NCBI GenBank assembly: GCA_049889355.1
Contig: JBMHDN010000038.1
Location: forward strand, 19,787 to 83,786
DNA from: JBMHDN01 sp049889355
Lineage (GTDB): Bacteria > Pseudomonadota > Alphaproteobacteria > Puniceispirillales > Puniceispirillaceae
Direction of reading: 5' to 3'
DNA length: 64,000 nt
In this document: piece by piece, positions 53,461 to 62,189 of the stretch
Numbering within the stretch: position 1 is the first letter of the stretch
Layout: each line of letters starts with the position of its first letter
Translations under genes and position numbers: made by a program
Notes under the pieces: generated by a model
Databases searched by the model: none
The model's input: only the letters and a program-made list of their open reading frames with translations
Told to the model about the DNA's origin: nothing

Positions 53461-54933
53461 CTAACTTGTGGCGCGTAATGCGGTGCCATACGCCCTGATA
53501 TCATCCAGCTTGTCCTCCAGAGCTGTCCAGTCATCTTGCTCAGCAATCGGTGCCCAAATCCGCTCGACCTCTTCAATGACAAGGCTAACCGGCTCGGCAC
53601 GCTCAAAAAAGGCCAGCCGCGTTGGCTGACGCGGCGCAAGGCATCTGGCCGTTTCAGCCAATCTTTGTTGTGCCGAGACAATTTCTGCCTGGTCTGATGC
53701 CTGGTCATCTGGCGGGCTGAGCTGAGACAGGTCAAAATCTGCGAAATGCGCAGGCTGACCATAGCTATCAAAAAACAGACGATCAAAATCGAGCTTGCTT
53801 TTCTGGGCAAAACGCAAGAATGCACGCGCAAAGGCCAGCTCGTCTGCCACCTTCTCAGCCTTCAGTCCTGCACGCCAGATCAACCTGCTGGCCAGATGTT
53901 TTTCCATTAGCGGATAAAAATCAGATAGAATCTCGGTCAAGCTCTCTTGCGATAGGCTGTCATGTTTTGCCTTTTGGCTGTCCGCCTCCTCTTCTGGGCG
54001 CATGAAACAATCGGCCAGCCTGCAGAGCGCCCACAGCGCCGCCTCTGGCTGGCGGGCATAAGCATAGCGGCGCTGCTGGTCAAAATAGGCTGCGGTAAAA
54101 AGCGGCTCAAGGCGGGGCAGAAAACGCCAGGGGCCATAATCAAAGGATTCGCCGGTCAGATTGAAATTATCTGTATTCAGCACCCCATGTACAAAGCCTG
54201 CCGCCATCCAGTGGCCGGTCATCTCTGCGACCTTTTCCATAAAGGCACGTAGCAAGGCTGGCAAAAGCTGGTCTTTTGGGGCGTCTGGGTCCAGTGCTGG
54301 ATAATAATGGCGCACGACATATCTGGCTAGTTTTTCAATATCAGCAGAACGACCGTCATAAAAACAACGCTGAAAGCTGCCTATCCGGATATGGCTATGC
54401 GACAAACGTGTCAGCACCGCAGAGCGGGTCGGGGATGGCTCGTCATGGCGCGAGAGAGATTCGCCTGTCTCAATCACACAAAAACTCTGCGATGTGGGCA
54501 CGCCCAAGGCAGTCAATAGCTCTGTAGCCAGTATCTCGCGCACGGCCCCTTTTAAGGTCAGCCGCCCATCTGCGGTCCGTGAAAAGGGCGTCTGGCCAGA
54601 TCCTTTGGTGCCAAAATCGAGCAATCTACCTGTCTCTGGCTCTCTGATTTGGGCAAATAAAAACCCGCGCCCATCTCCTAAATCCGGATTATACACACCA
54701 AATTGATGACCATGATAATGCAGGGCTAGCGGCTCCGAAAAACTGCCTTCAAACGGTTTAAAGCCACCAAAATGCGCCAGAATATCTGGCTCAGACAAAC
54801 CGCCTAGACCCAGCTTTTCAGCCGCTTTTGCATTAAAATAACGCAGCTTTAGGTCTGGAAAGCGGGCTGGTTTAACAGGGGTAAAAAAAGAGGCCCCTAA
54901 CTGCTCATGTGTTTTTTCAAAATGCGCTGTCAT
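53461..54933 (-). CDS. selO: Protein adenylyltransferase SelO
   Basis: This 490-residue pseudokinase-fold enzyme attaches AMP to proteins (formerly YdiU/UPF0061). Landmarks are YHGHQFGVYNPDLGDGRG, LDFGTKGSGQTPFSR, REILATELLTALGVPTS and the metal-binding HGVLNTDNFNLTGESFDYGP. The ATG at 54933 is used; the frame's upstream codon at 54951 is TTG. There is no C-terminal selenocysteine or cysteine. In E. coli SelO is linked to oxidative-stress response through glutaredoxin and other targets. Confidence 0.94.
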   Translation of the reverse strand: MTAHFEKTHEQLGASFFTPVKPARFPDLKLRYFNAKAAEKLGLGGLSEPDILAHFGGFKPFEGSFSEPLALHYHGHQFGVYNPDLGDGRGFLFAQIREPETGRLLDFGTKGSGQTPFSRTADGRLTLKGAVREILATELLTALGVPTSQSFCVIETGESLSRHDEPSPTRSAVLTRLSHSHIRIGSFQRCFYDGRSADIEKLARYVVRHYYPALDPDAPKDQLLPALLRAFMEKVAEMTGHWMAAGFVHGVLNTDNFNLTGESFDYGPWRFLPRLEPLFTAAYFDQQRRYAYARQPEAALWALCRLADCFMRPEEEADSQKAKHDSLSQESLTEILSDFYPLMEKHLASRLIWRAGLKAEKVADELAFARAFLRFAQKSKLDFDRLFFDSYGQPAHFADFDLSQLSPPDDQASDQAEIVSAQQRLAETARCLAPRQPTRLAFFERAEPVSLVIEEVERIWAPIAEQDDWTALEDKLDDIRAYGTALRATS

Positions 54934-55104
54934 AATGCCTACACCCGCCAAACCGCTTTGTCTGATCTATCCTTTGCTCTGTTTTGCTTTACTTTACAGA
55001 AATAAATCCGACATTGAACCGCCGAAATTAGAACAGACAAACCAGATGATAAGCCTGACATATGAGTAGTCTGACTTAATTTTTTCAGAGACCGGAGTGA
55101 GAAA

Positions 55105-56235
55105 ATGGGCCTGCAGGATGTCTTAAAGCCTATCGAAACAGCAAATGGGCTGGAAAACGCGCATTATATTGACGCAGATATGCATGATTTAGAGACCCAG
55201 AAGCTCTTTAAAGACGGCTGGATGGCGATTGGCTTTGGTCATGATGTGGCAGAGCCGGGCTGTGTCTATCCTGTTGAATTGGCTGGTCACCCGCTTCTCA
55301 TCGCCCGCGACAAAGCAGGTGTTATTCGCGTGTTCCAGAATGTCTGCCGCCACCGCGGGATGATTCTGGTCAATGAGCCGGCCAAGCTGAACGGGCCTAT
55401 CACCTGTCCTTATCACGCCTGGGCTTATGATTTTAAGGGCCAGTTGCGCGCGACACCACATGCAGGCGGCCCAAATGAACACAGCCATGAATCTGTGCCA
55501 TGTGAAGCGCTCTCCTTGCATGAGGTGCGCTCTTATATCTGGCATGATGTGGTTTATGTGAATATGTCAGGTGATGCCCCTGATTTCGAAGATTACGCCC
55601 AAGATTTGATGGCACGCTGGCAAGAATTTGATAAGCCGTTATATTTCGGCGGGGCGGATTCGACCTTCACGCTTGATATCGCCTGCAACTGGAAGCTGGC
55701 CGTTGAAAATTACTGTGAAGCCTATCACCTGCCCTTTATCCATCCAGGCCTGAACAGCTATTCACGTCTGGAAGACCACTATAATATTCTGGATGCCGAT
55801 AATTACGCTGGACAAGGCAGCAATGTCTATAATCCGCAAATCAGCGCAGATGGCCGCCAATTCCCGTCTTTTGACGGCCTCTCAGCCAAATGGGATCTCG
55901 CAGCAGAATATTGCGCGCTCTTCCCGAATGTTCTCTATGGCACCCATAAAGATCACTTTTTTGCGATTATCCTCACCCCTCTTGGCCAGCACCGCACCCT
56001 AGAGCGTATTGCGCTCTATTATGCAGATGAGGCAGTAACCGGCCCTGATTATGCGGATATGCGCGAGACCAATTCCAAAATGTGGAAAGAGGTTTTCGTT
56101 GAAGATATTCAGGTGGTCGAAGGGATGCAAAAGGGCCGCAATGCCCCTGCTTATGATGGCGGTAAATTCTCAGCCGTGATGGATGCACCAACACATCATT
56201 TCCACCGTTGGGTGGCAAACCAGCTCAGCGACTGA
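55105..56235 (+). CDS. Rieske-type oxygenase alpha subunit
   Basis: This 376-residue protein has an N-terminal Rieske [2Fe-2S] site (CRHRG and CPYHAWAYD, near residues 87-114). A C-terminal mononuclear-iron domain shows NWKLAVENYCEAYHLPFIHP and a later aspartate. This is the layout of ring-hydroxylating dioxygenases and of choline/carnitine/stachydrine-type monooxygenases; the length suits the latter. No ferredoxin reductase or beta subunit lies nearby, so the electron donor is unknown. GGAG precedes the ATG. The substrate cannot be assigned. Confidence 0.88.
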   Translation: MGLQDVLKPIETANGLENAHYIDADMHDLETQKLFKDGWMAIGFGHDVAEPGCVYPVELAGHPLLIARDKAGVIRVFQNVCRHRGMILVNEPAKLNGPITCPYHAWAYDFKGQLRATPHAGGPNEHSHESVPCEALSLHEVRSYIWHDVVYVNMSGDAPDFEDYAQDLMARWQEFDKPLYFGGADSTFTLDIACNWKLAVENYCEAYHLPFIHPGLNSYSRLEDHYNILDADNYAGQGSNVYNPQISADGRQFPSFDGLSAKWDLAAEYCALFPNVLYGTHKDHFFAIILTPLGQHRTLERIALYYADEAVTGPDYADMRETNSKMWKEVFVEDIQVVEGMQKGRNAPAYDGGKFSAVMDAPTHHFHRWVANQLSD

Positions 56236-56239
56236 TACA

Positions 56240-56275
56240 GGCTGATTATTAGGCTGACTATAGGGCTGACTATGG
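56240..56275 (+). repeat. Three imperfect 12-bp tandem repeats downstream of the Rieske gene
   Basis: The copies ggctgattatta, ggctgactatag and ggctgactatgg follow the stop codon directly. A 7-bp hairpin (56279-56285 with 56296-56302) comes next and may act as a weak terminator. Confidence 0.9.
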
Positions 56276-56304
56276 GGTGATGGCCTCACTTTGGCGGCCA
56301 TCTC

Positions 56305-57051
56305 CTATTGATGCAATTCGATGATATTGCTGCCGTCATGGCGTGTGTCATCATCATAATAGCTGTCAATTTTGCCTGAGAGCACATAATCGACGATGAA
56401 ATCGCCAAGGGCACAGAGTTCGGTGTAAAAACGTGTGCCTCTGGTCGCGGCCAGACCACCAAAATGCACAGATTGTTTGCGTACAATCGAGAGATCAGAC
56501 AAGCCTGGTGCTAAGATCACATCTAATTCCTGCATCGCATCATGCAACAGCGAGAAATCCCGCTGTTGAGGCGGCAGCCTGTTTGGTACGACAATCACAT
56601 GTGGCGCATTGCTGCCATTAGCCTCTTTGAAAAATTGAATTTCTTCAATGTAATCTTGTGTCGGGCGAATTTCAGTCCAGGAAATTGACACTGGGACCAG
56701 CACACATTTTGCCATCGCCGCCAGCTGCATGATGGTTTCAGGCTTACCAGCACCGCTATCAATCAGTAAAATCTGGTTATGATCAGATAATTTTGTGCGG
56801 ACATGCGTATCTGCACTCAACAAATTGACGCCGTCATAACTGCCACCAATAGGCAGATGTTTGACTTGTCCATCGCGCATCACAGGGCTCAGCATTTCAA
56901 CAGAACTGCCTTGAGCATCTGTATCCAGCACGCTAACCACATGGCTGCGCATGCGCTTATCCAGATAGTCAGCAAGATAGCAACTCAACGTGCTTTTGCC
57001 GACACCACCCTTCATATTGCCAACGAAAATGACATGACTGTCTTGTTCCAT
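56305..57051 (-). CDS. Orphan ParA/MinD-family ATPase
   Basis: This 248-residue P-loop ATPase has the deviant Walker A GNMKGGVGKST, a Walker A' aspartate in VLDTDAQGSS and Walker B-like ILLIDSGAGK. ParA-family ATPases place DNA, division machinery or other cargo. No parB, minC, minE or other usual partner is adjacent, and the sequence is not obviously MipZ. The ATG at 57051 has GGAGG 6 bases upstream, overlapping an in-frame ATG at 57063. It is divergent from the mla operon. Confidence 0.8.
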   Translation of the reverse strand: MEQDSHVIFVGNMKGGVGKSTLSCYLADYLDKRMRSHVVSVLDTDAQGSSVEMLSPVMRDGQVKHLPIGGSYDGVNLLSADTHVRTKLSDHNQILLIDSGAGKPETIMQLAAMAKCVLVPVSISWTEIRPTQDYIEEIQFFKEANGSNAPHVIVVPNRLPPQQRDFSLLHDAMQELDVILAPGLSDLSIVRKQSVHFGGLAATRGTRFYTELCALGDFIVDYVLSGKIDSYYDDDTRHDGSNIIELHQ

Positions 57052-57237
57052 CGGACCCTCCATGCAGCTTGTCGTTTAGAGCTGCTTCAGTGACTGACCC
57101 TATCCTTTCGGAATGGTTCACCTTTCTGACAACCTAACATATTATAATTTCGCAAAAAATATTAGTAAAAACTTACCTTATAGCCTATTTTAGCCATGTT
57201 TATGATCTAAAGGGTCAGGGTTTAGGGACATTTTGAA

Positions 57238-58065
57238 GTGGCACACTCTTCTGGAAAAACCAATCAGAAATGGGTTGAAGGGACGCTGATGGCGATTGCC
57301 CGCTTCGGCAGCGGCCTTAAAAATGCTGTATCCTTTTTAGGCTACGCATTCATCTTGCTGCTTCAGACGATTGCCATCACCTTTGCAGGCCGGAAGGCTG
57401 GCCAGCCTGTGCGCTTGCGCCATATTCTGGCAGAAATTCGCGTCGCTGGCATTCAGGCCTTGCCTGTGGTCATCTTAATGGCAGCCACCATCGGGGTGAT
57501 GCTCTCTATTCAAGCTATTCATTCTTTGCGGGTTTTTGGCGCGGAAACACAAGTGACCCTTGGTCTTGCTTTGTCCATTCCTCGCGAATTTGCTCCGCTT
57601 ATCACTGGTATTCTTGTGGCAGGCCGCTCTGGCTCACAATTGACCAGCCGGGTTGGGTCTATGCGCCTCAATGGTGAAATTGATGCGCTGACTGTGATGG
57701 GTATATCCCCCTTGCGCTATGTGGTGGCTCCGTCTCTCATCGCGCTGATTATCAGCCTGCCGATCTTGGTGGCTGTGGCGAATATCGCTGCCTTTGGGGC
57801 AGCCGGGCTCTATATTGATGCGGTGTTGGGCATCGGGCCGCGTGCCTATTGGTCTGATGTGCTGGCCGTTGTAACCTTGACTGATTTCATGCACTCCTTT
57901 GGTAAAGCGCTGATTTTTGCCATTCTGATCGCCCAGACAGGCATCGCAATTGGCATGGGCGTCGCCGGCGGTGCCGAAGTGCTGGGCCGCGCAACCACCA
58001 GTTCAGTTGTGACCTGTATCGCTGCAATTATCGCGGCTGATACCGTTTTTGCGCTGTTGTTATAG
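57238..58065 (+). CDS. mlaE: Mla-type lipid transporter permease
   Basis: This 275-residue MlaE-family inner-membrane permease moves phospholipids between inner and outer membrane with the Mla complex. About five to six membrane segments are visible, with family motifs PREFAPLITGILVAGRSGSQ and EIDALTVMGISPLRYVV. The start is GTG at 57238, supported by AGGGA about 9 bases upstream. mlaF follows after 14 bases. Confidence 0.93.
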   Translation: MAHSSGKTNQKWVEGTLMAIARFGSGLKNAVSFLGYAFILLLQTIAITFAGRKAGQPVRLRHILAEIRVAGIQALPVVILMAATIGVMLSIQAIHSLRVFGAETQVTLGLALSIPREFAPLITGILVAGRSGSQLTSRVGSMRLNGEIDALTVMGISPLRYVVAPSLIALIISLPILVAVANIAAFGAAGLYIDAVLGIGPRAYWSDVLAVVTLTDFMHSFGKALIFAILIAQTGIAIGMGVAGGAEVLGRATTSSVVTCIAAIIAADTVFALLL

Positions 58066-58079
58066 ATGGGGAAGATGAG

Positions 58080-58877
58080 ATGAGCGAAATCCAACCCCCT
58101 ATCAAAGTCACAGACCTGCAAGGCGGCTATAATGGTACCGCTGTTATCCATGGCTGTAATATGCAAATCAATCCGGCTGAGATTGTGGTGATTATGGGCG
58201 GGTCAGGCTCAGGCAAATCCACCTTCCTGCGCCATCTGATTGGCTTGAAAGAGCCCATGCAGGGTGATGTTGAACTGTTTGGCCAGTCACTTTATCAGGT
58301 CAGCTTCAATCAGCGCCTGCAATTATTGAAAAATATCGGAGTTGCCTTTCAGTCAGGCGCGCTGGTCAGCTCTATGAATATTGCTGAAAATGTAGCCCTG
58401 CCTCTGATTGAACATACAGATCTAGACGAGCAGACCATTGATGTGATTGTGCGGATGAAGCTCGATTTTGTTGGGCTTCTGGGTAAAGAGCACCTGCTGC
58501 CATCTGAATTGTCAGGCGGGATGCTGAAACGTGCGGCGGTGGCGCGCGCTATTGCGCTGGACCCCAAATTGACCTTTATGGACGAGCCGTCAGCAGGTCT
58601 TGATCCAGTGATTGCGGCTGCGCTGGATGAGCTGATCATTAAACTCAAACAATCTCTTGGCATGTCTGTTGTGGTGGTCACACATGAATTAGAGAGTGCC
58701 TTTAAGATCGCTGATCGCATTGTGGTGCTCGATCGCGGCTATATCATTTTCTCAGGCACAGTTGATGAGATTAAAAACAGCGATAATCAGCGTATCCAGA
58801 ACCTGATTAACCGCGTTGCAGAAGAAGAAGAATTCGACCCAGAAGCGCATCTGCGCCGTCTGGTAGGAGAAGCCTAG
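58080..58877 (+). CDS. mlaF: Mla-type lipid transporter ATPase
   Basis: This 265-residue ABC ATPase energises the MlaE permease. It has Walker A GGSGSGKST, the family feature GVAFQSGALVSSMNI, signature LSGGMLKRAAVAR and Walker B LTFMDEPSAGLDP. It stands between mlaE and mlaD. mlaB (STAS protein) is not in the operon. Confidence 0.95.
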   Translation: MSEIQPPIKVTDLQGGYNGTAVIHGCNMQINPAEIVVIMGGSGSGKSTFLRHLIGLKEPMQGDVELFGQSLYQVSFNQRLQLLKNIGVAFQSGALVSSMNIAENVALPLIEHTDLDEQTIDVIVRMKLDFVGLLGKEHLLPSELSGGMLKRAAVARAIALDPKLTFMDEPSAGLDPVIAAALDELIIKLKQSLGMSVVVVTHELESAFKIADRIVVLDRGYIIFSGTVDEIKNSDNQRIQNLINRVAEEEEFDPEAHLRRLVGEA

Positions 58878-58921
58878 ACCGCTTTTGACAGGCGGCTATG
58901 GACAAAATGGGAGGGTGCCTC

Positions 58922-60031
58922 ATGCGCTGGAAATTTTCCGATTTGATGACTGGCTTATTTGTATTGGGTGGTCTTGCCTTGATCATCGCCATTTTGGTGG
59001 TGGTGCGCGGCCAGCTTGATGCACGTGATAACTATCGGACCTATTTTTCAAATGTATCAGGCCTGCAGGCCGGCGCGGCGGTTGTCTATGAAGGCTATAT
59101 CATTGGCGAGGTTGCGGAGATAACACCTGAACGCTTAGAAGACGGCATGCGTTTTCGCGTGGATTTAGAAATAGAAAAAGACTGGCTGATCCCATCTGAC
59201 AGCCGGGCGATGGTCGCCGCCTTGTCTCTGTTATCAGCACAATCTATTCAAATTGAAGCCGGAACAGAGGCACCGCTGGCCCCAGGTGCTGAAATCCCAT
59301 CTGATGAGGCTGGTAATCTGATGGCGGAATTGGGCCGCTCTGCCAGCCAGCTCAGCCGGATTGCCCAGGAAAATCTGGTTCCTCTATTGGAAGTCACCAC
59401 CAGTATTTTAGATGGTGAAGCCCGTCAAGCACTGGCTGGTATCAGCACCATATCCAGCACTGTGGGTGGCCAGACACCTCGGATTTTCAATGATATTGAC
59501 ACGATCATGAACAATCTGAAAACAGCTTCTGAAGGGGCAGCAGACCTCACAGGGCCTGCAATACAAGATCAAGTCAACACCCTGCTCTCTCAAGCCAGTC
59601 AGGCGGGTGAAAGCCTTGTCGCCGCTGCCCAAACTGGCGAGCAGACTGTGGCAAATACCAATGACATGGTGCGTGATGCAGGCGTTTTTCTGGCTGATCG
59701 AAACCAGCAAATTGCCGCTATTCTCCAGCAAATTAATGAAGCCAGTGTCAGCCTAAACCGCTCCACTCAGCAAATTGAGAAAATTGCGTCAGATAAAAAT
59801 GTCGCTGAAATCGAGCAGTTACTGACCGCGGTGAATGACATGCAGGCTGATTTGCTGTTGGCAGCACAGGCCATCCGTATTGCCTCAGAGAATGCAGCCA
59901 CCATTAGCGATATCGGCGAGGACCGAGTAGAAAGCTTCTTACAGCGGCTTGAGAGCTCTGCCTTGAATGTCGAAGAATTGACAGCCCGTTTGCGTGATGA
60001 TCCATCGATCATCATTCGTGGCACACGCTAA
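58922..60031 (+). CDS. mlaD: MCE-domain lipid-binding protein MlaD
   Basis: This 369-residue protein has one N-terminal membrane helix (LMTGLFVLGGLALIIAILVV), an MCE domain (YFSNVSGLQAGAAVVYEGYI and following, residues about 35-115) and a long C-terminal helical region rich in Gln/Ala. That layout forms a periplasmic hexameric lipid shuttle. It is longer than E. coli MlaD (183 residues), as usual for alphaproteobacteria. GGGAGG precedes the ATG at 58922; an upstream ATG at 58898 is less likely. Confidence 0.9.
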   Translation: MRWKFSDLMTGLFVLGGLALIIAILVVVRGQLDARDNYRTYFSNVSGLQAGAAVVYEGYIIGEVAEITPERLEDGMRFRVDLEIEKDWLIPSDSRAMVAALSLLSAQSIQIEAGTEAPLAPGAEIPSDEAGNLMAELGRSASQLSRIAQENLVPLLEVTTSILDGEARQALAGISTISSTVGGQTPRIFNDIDTIMNNLKTASEGAADLTGPAIQDQVNTLLSQASQAGESLVAAAQTGEQTVANTNDMVRDAGVFLADRNQQIAAILQQINEASVSLNRSTQQIEKIASDKNVAEIEQLLTAVNDMQADLLLAAQAIRIASENAATISDIGEDRVESFLQRLESSALNVEELTARLRDDPSIIIRGTR

Positions 60032-60065
60032 AACCGCCCGATTGTGAAGGCTCAGGAGATTTAAT

Positions 60066-60671
60066 ATGTTAAATTCAGGACGCATGTATCAGCTGTTCAC
60101 CCTTCTGATTGCTGGATTTATACTGGCATCTTGCAGTGCAGCGCCAATGCGCGAAGCTGATCGGTTCTACGGGCTCAATATCAATATTGAAGCTGTTTCA
60201 TTTGGCAGTGATGAGACTGTTTTGGTCAAGCCTGTGCAAATTCGCGGCGTGCAATCTGGCCGACCGCTGGTGATTGCTGAATCTCAATCTCCGCTCAAGC
60301 TGATTGAATCACGCGGGCATTTCTGGCATACCGCCCCAAATTACCTTATCCGTGATGCGCTGGCCTCAGGCATGGATAATGCTGCAACAGATATGCGTTT
60401 TCGCACTGATGATTTGCTGAATGCCGCAAGCTACAGCCTCCATCTGTCTGTTAAAGAACTGAATTACCAGATAACCGGCACCGCCGTCGTTTCAGCACAA
60501 GCGGCCCTTAAATCGAGAAATGGTGCAGTCTTATTTACTGGTGAATATCGTCAGGAAACAGAAATGACGGCACAAGATGACCCCGCGGCAGCTGTTCTGG
60601 CCTTGGAAAAGGGGCTGACGATTATCGCTGGACAACTGGCACGGGATATTGCGGCGACACTGGCAAATTAA
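60066..60671 (+). CDS. PqiC-like transport auxiliary lipoprotein
   Basis: This 201-residue lipoprotein has the lipobox LASC at Cys23. It belongs to the ABC-type transport auxiliary group (DUF330/PqiC-like), shown by FYGLNINIEA, IQSGRPLVIAES-type beta strands and an ending with GLTIIAGQLARDIAATL. It likely sits at the outer membrane and receives lipids from MlaD. AGGAGA precedes the ATG. It is the last gene of mlaE-mlaF-mlaD-lipoprotein. Confidence 0.83.
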   Translation: MLNSGRMYQLFTLLIAGFILASCSAAPMREADRFYGLNINIEAVSFGSDETVLVKPVQIRGVQSGRPLVIAESQSPLKLIESRGHFWHTAPNYLIRDALASGMDNAATDMRFRTDDLLNAASYSLHLSVKELNYQITGTAVVSAQAALKSRNGAVLFTGEYRQETEMTAQDDPAAAVLALEKGLTIIAGQLARDIAATLAN

Positions 60672-60680
60672 GCAAACCGC

Positions 60681-60920
60681 CTATAACAGCTTGTCAATTT
60701 CCTCTTCGGTCATGGGCATCTGAAACCCGTCAGCAGGCCTGCCTTCACCACACCAATCATCTTCAAAAGTGGCTGGCCAAATCGTGCCCTCACCTTCTAG
60801 GACATGGCTCTGGGCAGGTTGCGGGGCATGGCGTCTGCACCGCCCTTCACGAAGGCGTGTTGTGCTGCCCTGACTGGTTTCATCCCAGAACCGGCAATCT
60901 TTGCAATACGTCTTACTCAT
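60681..60920 (-). CDS. Small cysteine-rich protein of unknown function
   Basis: This 79-residue protein starts MSKTYCKDCRFW and has GRCRRHAP, then TFEDDWCGEG. The four cysteines and a histidine could form a zinc site. Proteins with C-x2-C ... GxCxRxxP ... WCGE are scattered through bacteria, and no function is known to me. Its start overlaps the end of the HD gene by 8 bases, so it is the last gene of the partner-switching run. Confidence 0.7.
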   Translation of the reverse strand: MSKTYCKDCRFWDETSQGSTTRLREGRCRRHAPQPAQSHVLEGEGTIWPATFEDDWCGEGRPADGFQMPMTEEEIDKLL

Positions 60921-61764
60921 GCTGTGTGCTGCCCTTGCCGCCACCTGTTTTCGCTAAATTAGCATTTCCAAAATAACTATAGCCGTCCAGCCGTGTATTA
61001 TGAAGCTTTTGTGCGGCGGCAGATGCAGGATGAATCTGTTTGGCCTTATCCAGAAAACCAGACAGTAATAAGGTCCAGTCTGTGGCCAGCCGGTTTTCAT
61101 GCTTCAGCGCTTGTGTCAGTTGGCGGACGGTTTTCTGACTGAAAAATAATGACCCGAACAAGTCAGCATCCACCAAAAGCCGAGCGAGCTTCGCAGATGA
61201 TTTACTGAGGAGATCGGCTGTCAGATCAGGACAGGTGGCCAGAATGAGGCGCTCCAAATCACCGCGTGTGCGATAATGCAGACCAGACCTAGATAAAATG
61301 CCAAAAGCTTTCCTAAGAGACCATTTCTCCTGACCTGCCTTTTCAGGTGACTGATACCGGCCGAGATGATCAAGATCATGTATCAATGCTGCCAGCATAA
61401 GAAGGCTCATTTCAGCTGATTTAAGCCCTGATGCAGCGCCCAGCAGACCGACGGCCATCATCACCTGATAACTATGTTGAGGCGTGTGGTAATGCGCCCT
61501 GTGGCGATGTTGGCTCACCTGGTCTGCCAGTTGTTTTAATTGATTTGGATAGAGCGCGGCCGGATTAAGATGGCCTGATTTGGGCACCGCCCCACCGGCA
61601 GATAAAAAAAGCCGGATGATATGGGATTTTCCTGCCTTTTGCCGAGCCTTATATTCAAATTGCGGCAGGCTATGCGGCCATCTATTCAACACATAATGAG
61701 CAGGCGGATAGCTGCCTTTAATGCCGCGCTGTCTCTTTGGAAGATAACCCGCCTGCTGTATCAC
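60913..61764 (-). CDS. HD-domain phosphohydrolase, PDE-like
   Basis: This 283-residue protein has a metal-binding HD site spread over YHTPQHSYQV (near residue 93) and AALIHDLDHLG (near 128), with a further aspartate in DADLFGS. The H-x3-H ... HDxDHxG pattern resembles class I cyclic-nucleotide phosphodiesterases more than generic HD hydrolases. A GTG at 61764 overlaps the upstream stop codon (GTGA); a GTG three codons earlier, at 61773, is an alternative. Substrate and targets are unknown, and the basic N-terminus is unannotated. Confidence 0.7.
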   Translation of the reverse strand: MIQQAGYLPKRQRGIKGSYPPAHYVLNRWPHSLPQFEYKARQKAGKSHIIRLFLSAGGAVPKSGHLNPAALYPNQLKQLADQVSQHRHRAHYHTPQHSYQVMMAVGLLGAASGLKSAEMSLLMLAALIHDLDHLGRYQSPEKAGQEKWSLRKAFGILSRSGLHYRTRGDLERLILATCPDLTADLLSKSSAKLARLLVDADLFGSLFFSQKTVRQLTQALKHENRLATDWTLLLSGFLDKAKQIHPASAAAQKLHNTRLDGYSYFGNANLAKTGGGKGSTQHE

Positions 61765-62189
61765 TTGGCGCACACCGCAAATAATAGCTGGGCCTGATTA
61801 CCATCTTCCAATGCCATGAAATGGGCCTTTTCAGCAATTTGATGCACCAAGGCAAGCCCATGGCCGCCTTCTTCTGGTTTACGTTCAGCAGAAGACCAGC
61901 TGGCCGGATCAGACGGCGGTGCATTGTCTTTTAAGGTCACCAAAATATGCTGATCTATCACGGTGATACCAATGGCAAACCGGCCTTTTTCATCTCCACC
62001 TTCGAAACCATAACGGATGATATTCTGCATCACCTCGCCAACAGCTATCAGCAGGTCCATTTCCATATGGGCCAGATGATGGGCCGTGAGATAACCGCGC
62101 ACCACATTGCGTGCTGAGGCCAGTGACCCAGCTATGGCTGGAAAAGGAAATAAAGCTTCATCATCTATGGCAAAAGGCAGTTCAATCAT
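61761..62189 (-). CDS. RsbW-like anti-sigma/serine kinase (HATPase)
   Basis: This 142-residue HATPase_c-domain protein has the N-box GEVMQNIIRYGF, DNAPP and the lid GHGLALVHQIAEKA. Such proteins bind or phosphorylate STAS antagonists and hold back a sigma factor or other target. Its ATG overlaps the phosphatase gene's stop by four bases (ATGA). Confidence 0.88.
   Translation of the reverse strand: MIELPFAIDDEALFPFPAIAGSLASARNVVRGYLTAHHLAHMEMDLLIAVGEVMQNIIRYGFEGGDEKGRFAIGITVIDQHILVTLKDNAPPSDPASWSSAERKPEEGGHGLALVHQIAEKAHFMALEDGNQAQLLFAVCAK

Noticed and set aside
61564..61764. A separate short gene at the N-terminal part of the HD protein
   Set aside because: The frame is continuous with the HD domain and the overlap with the upstream stop codon supports one gene.
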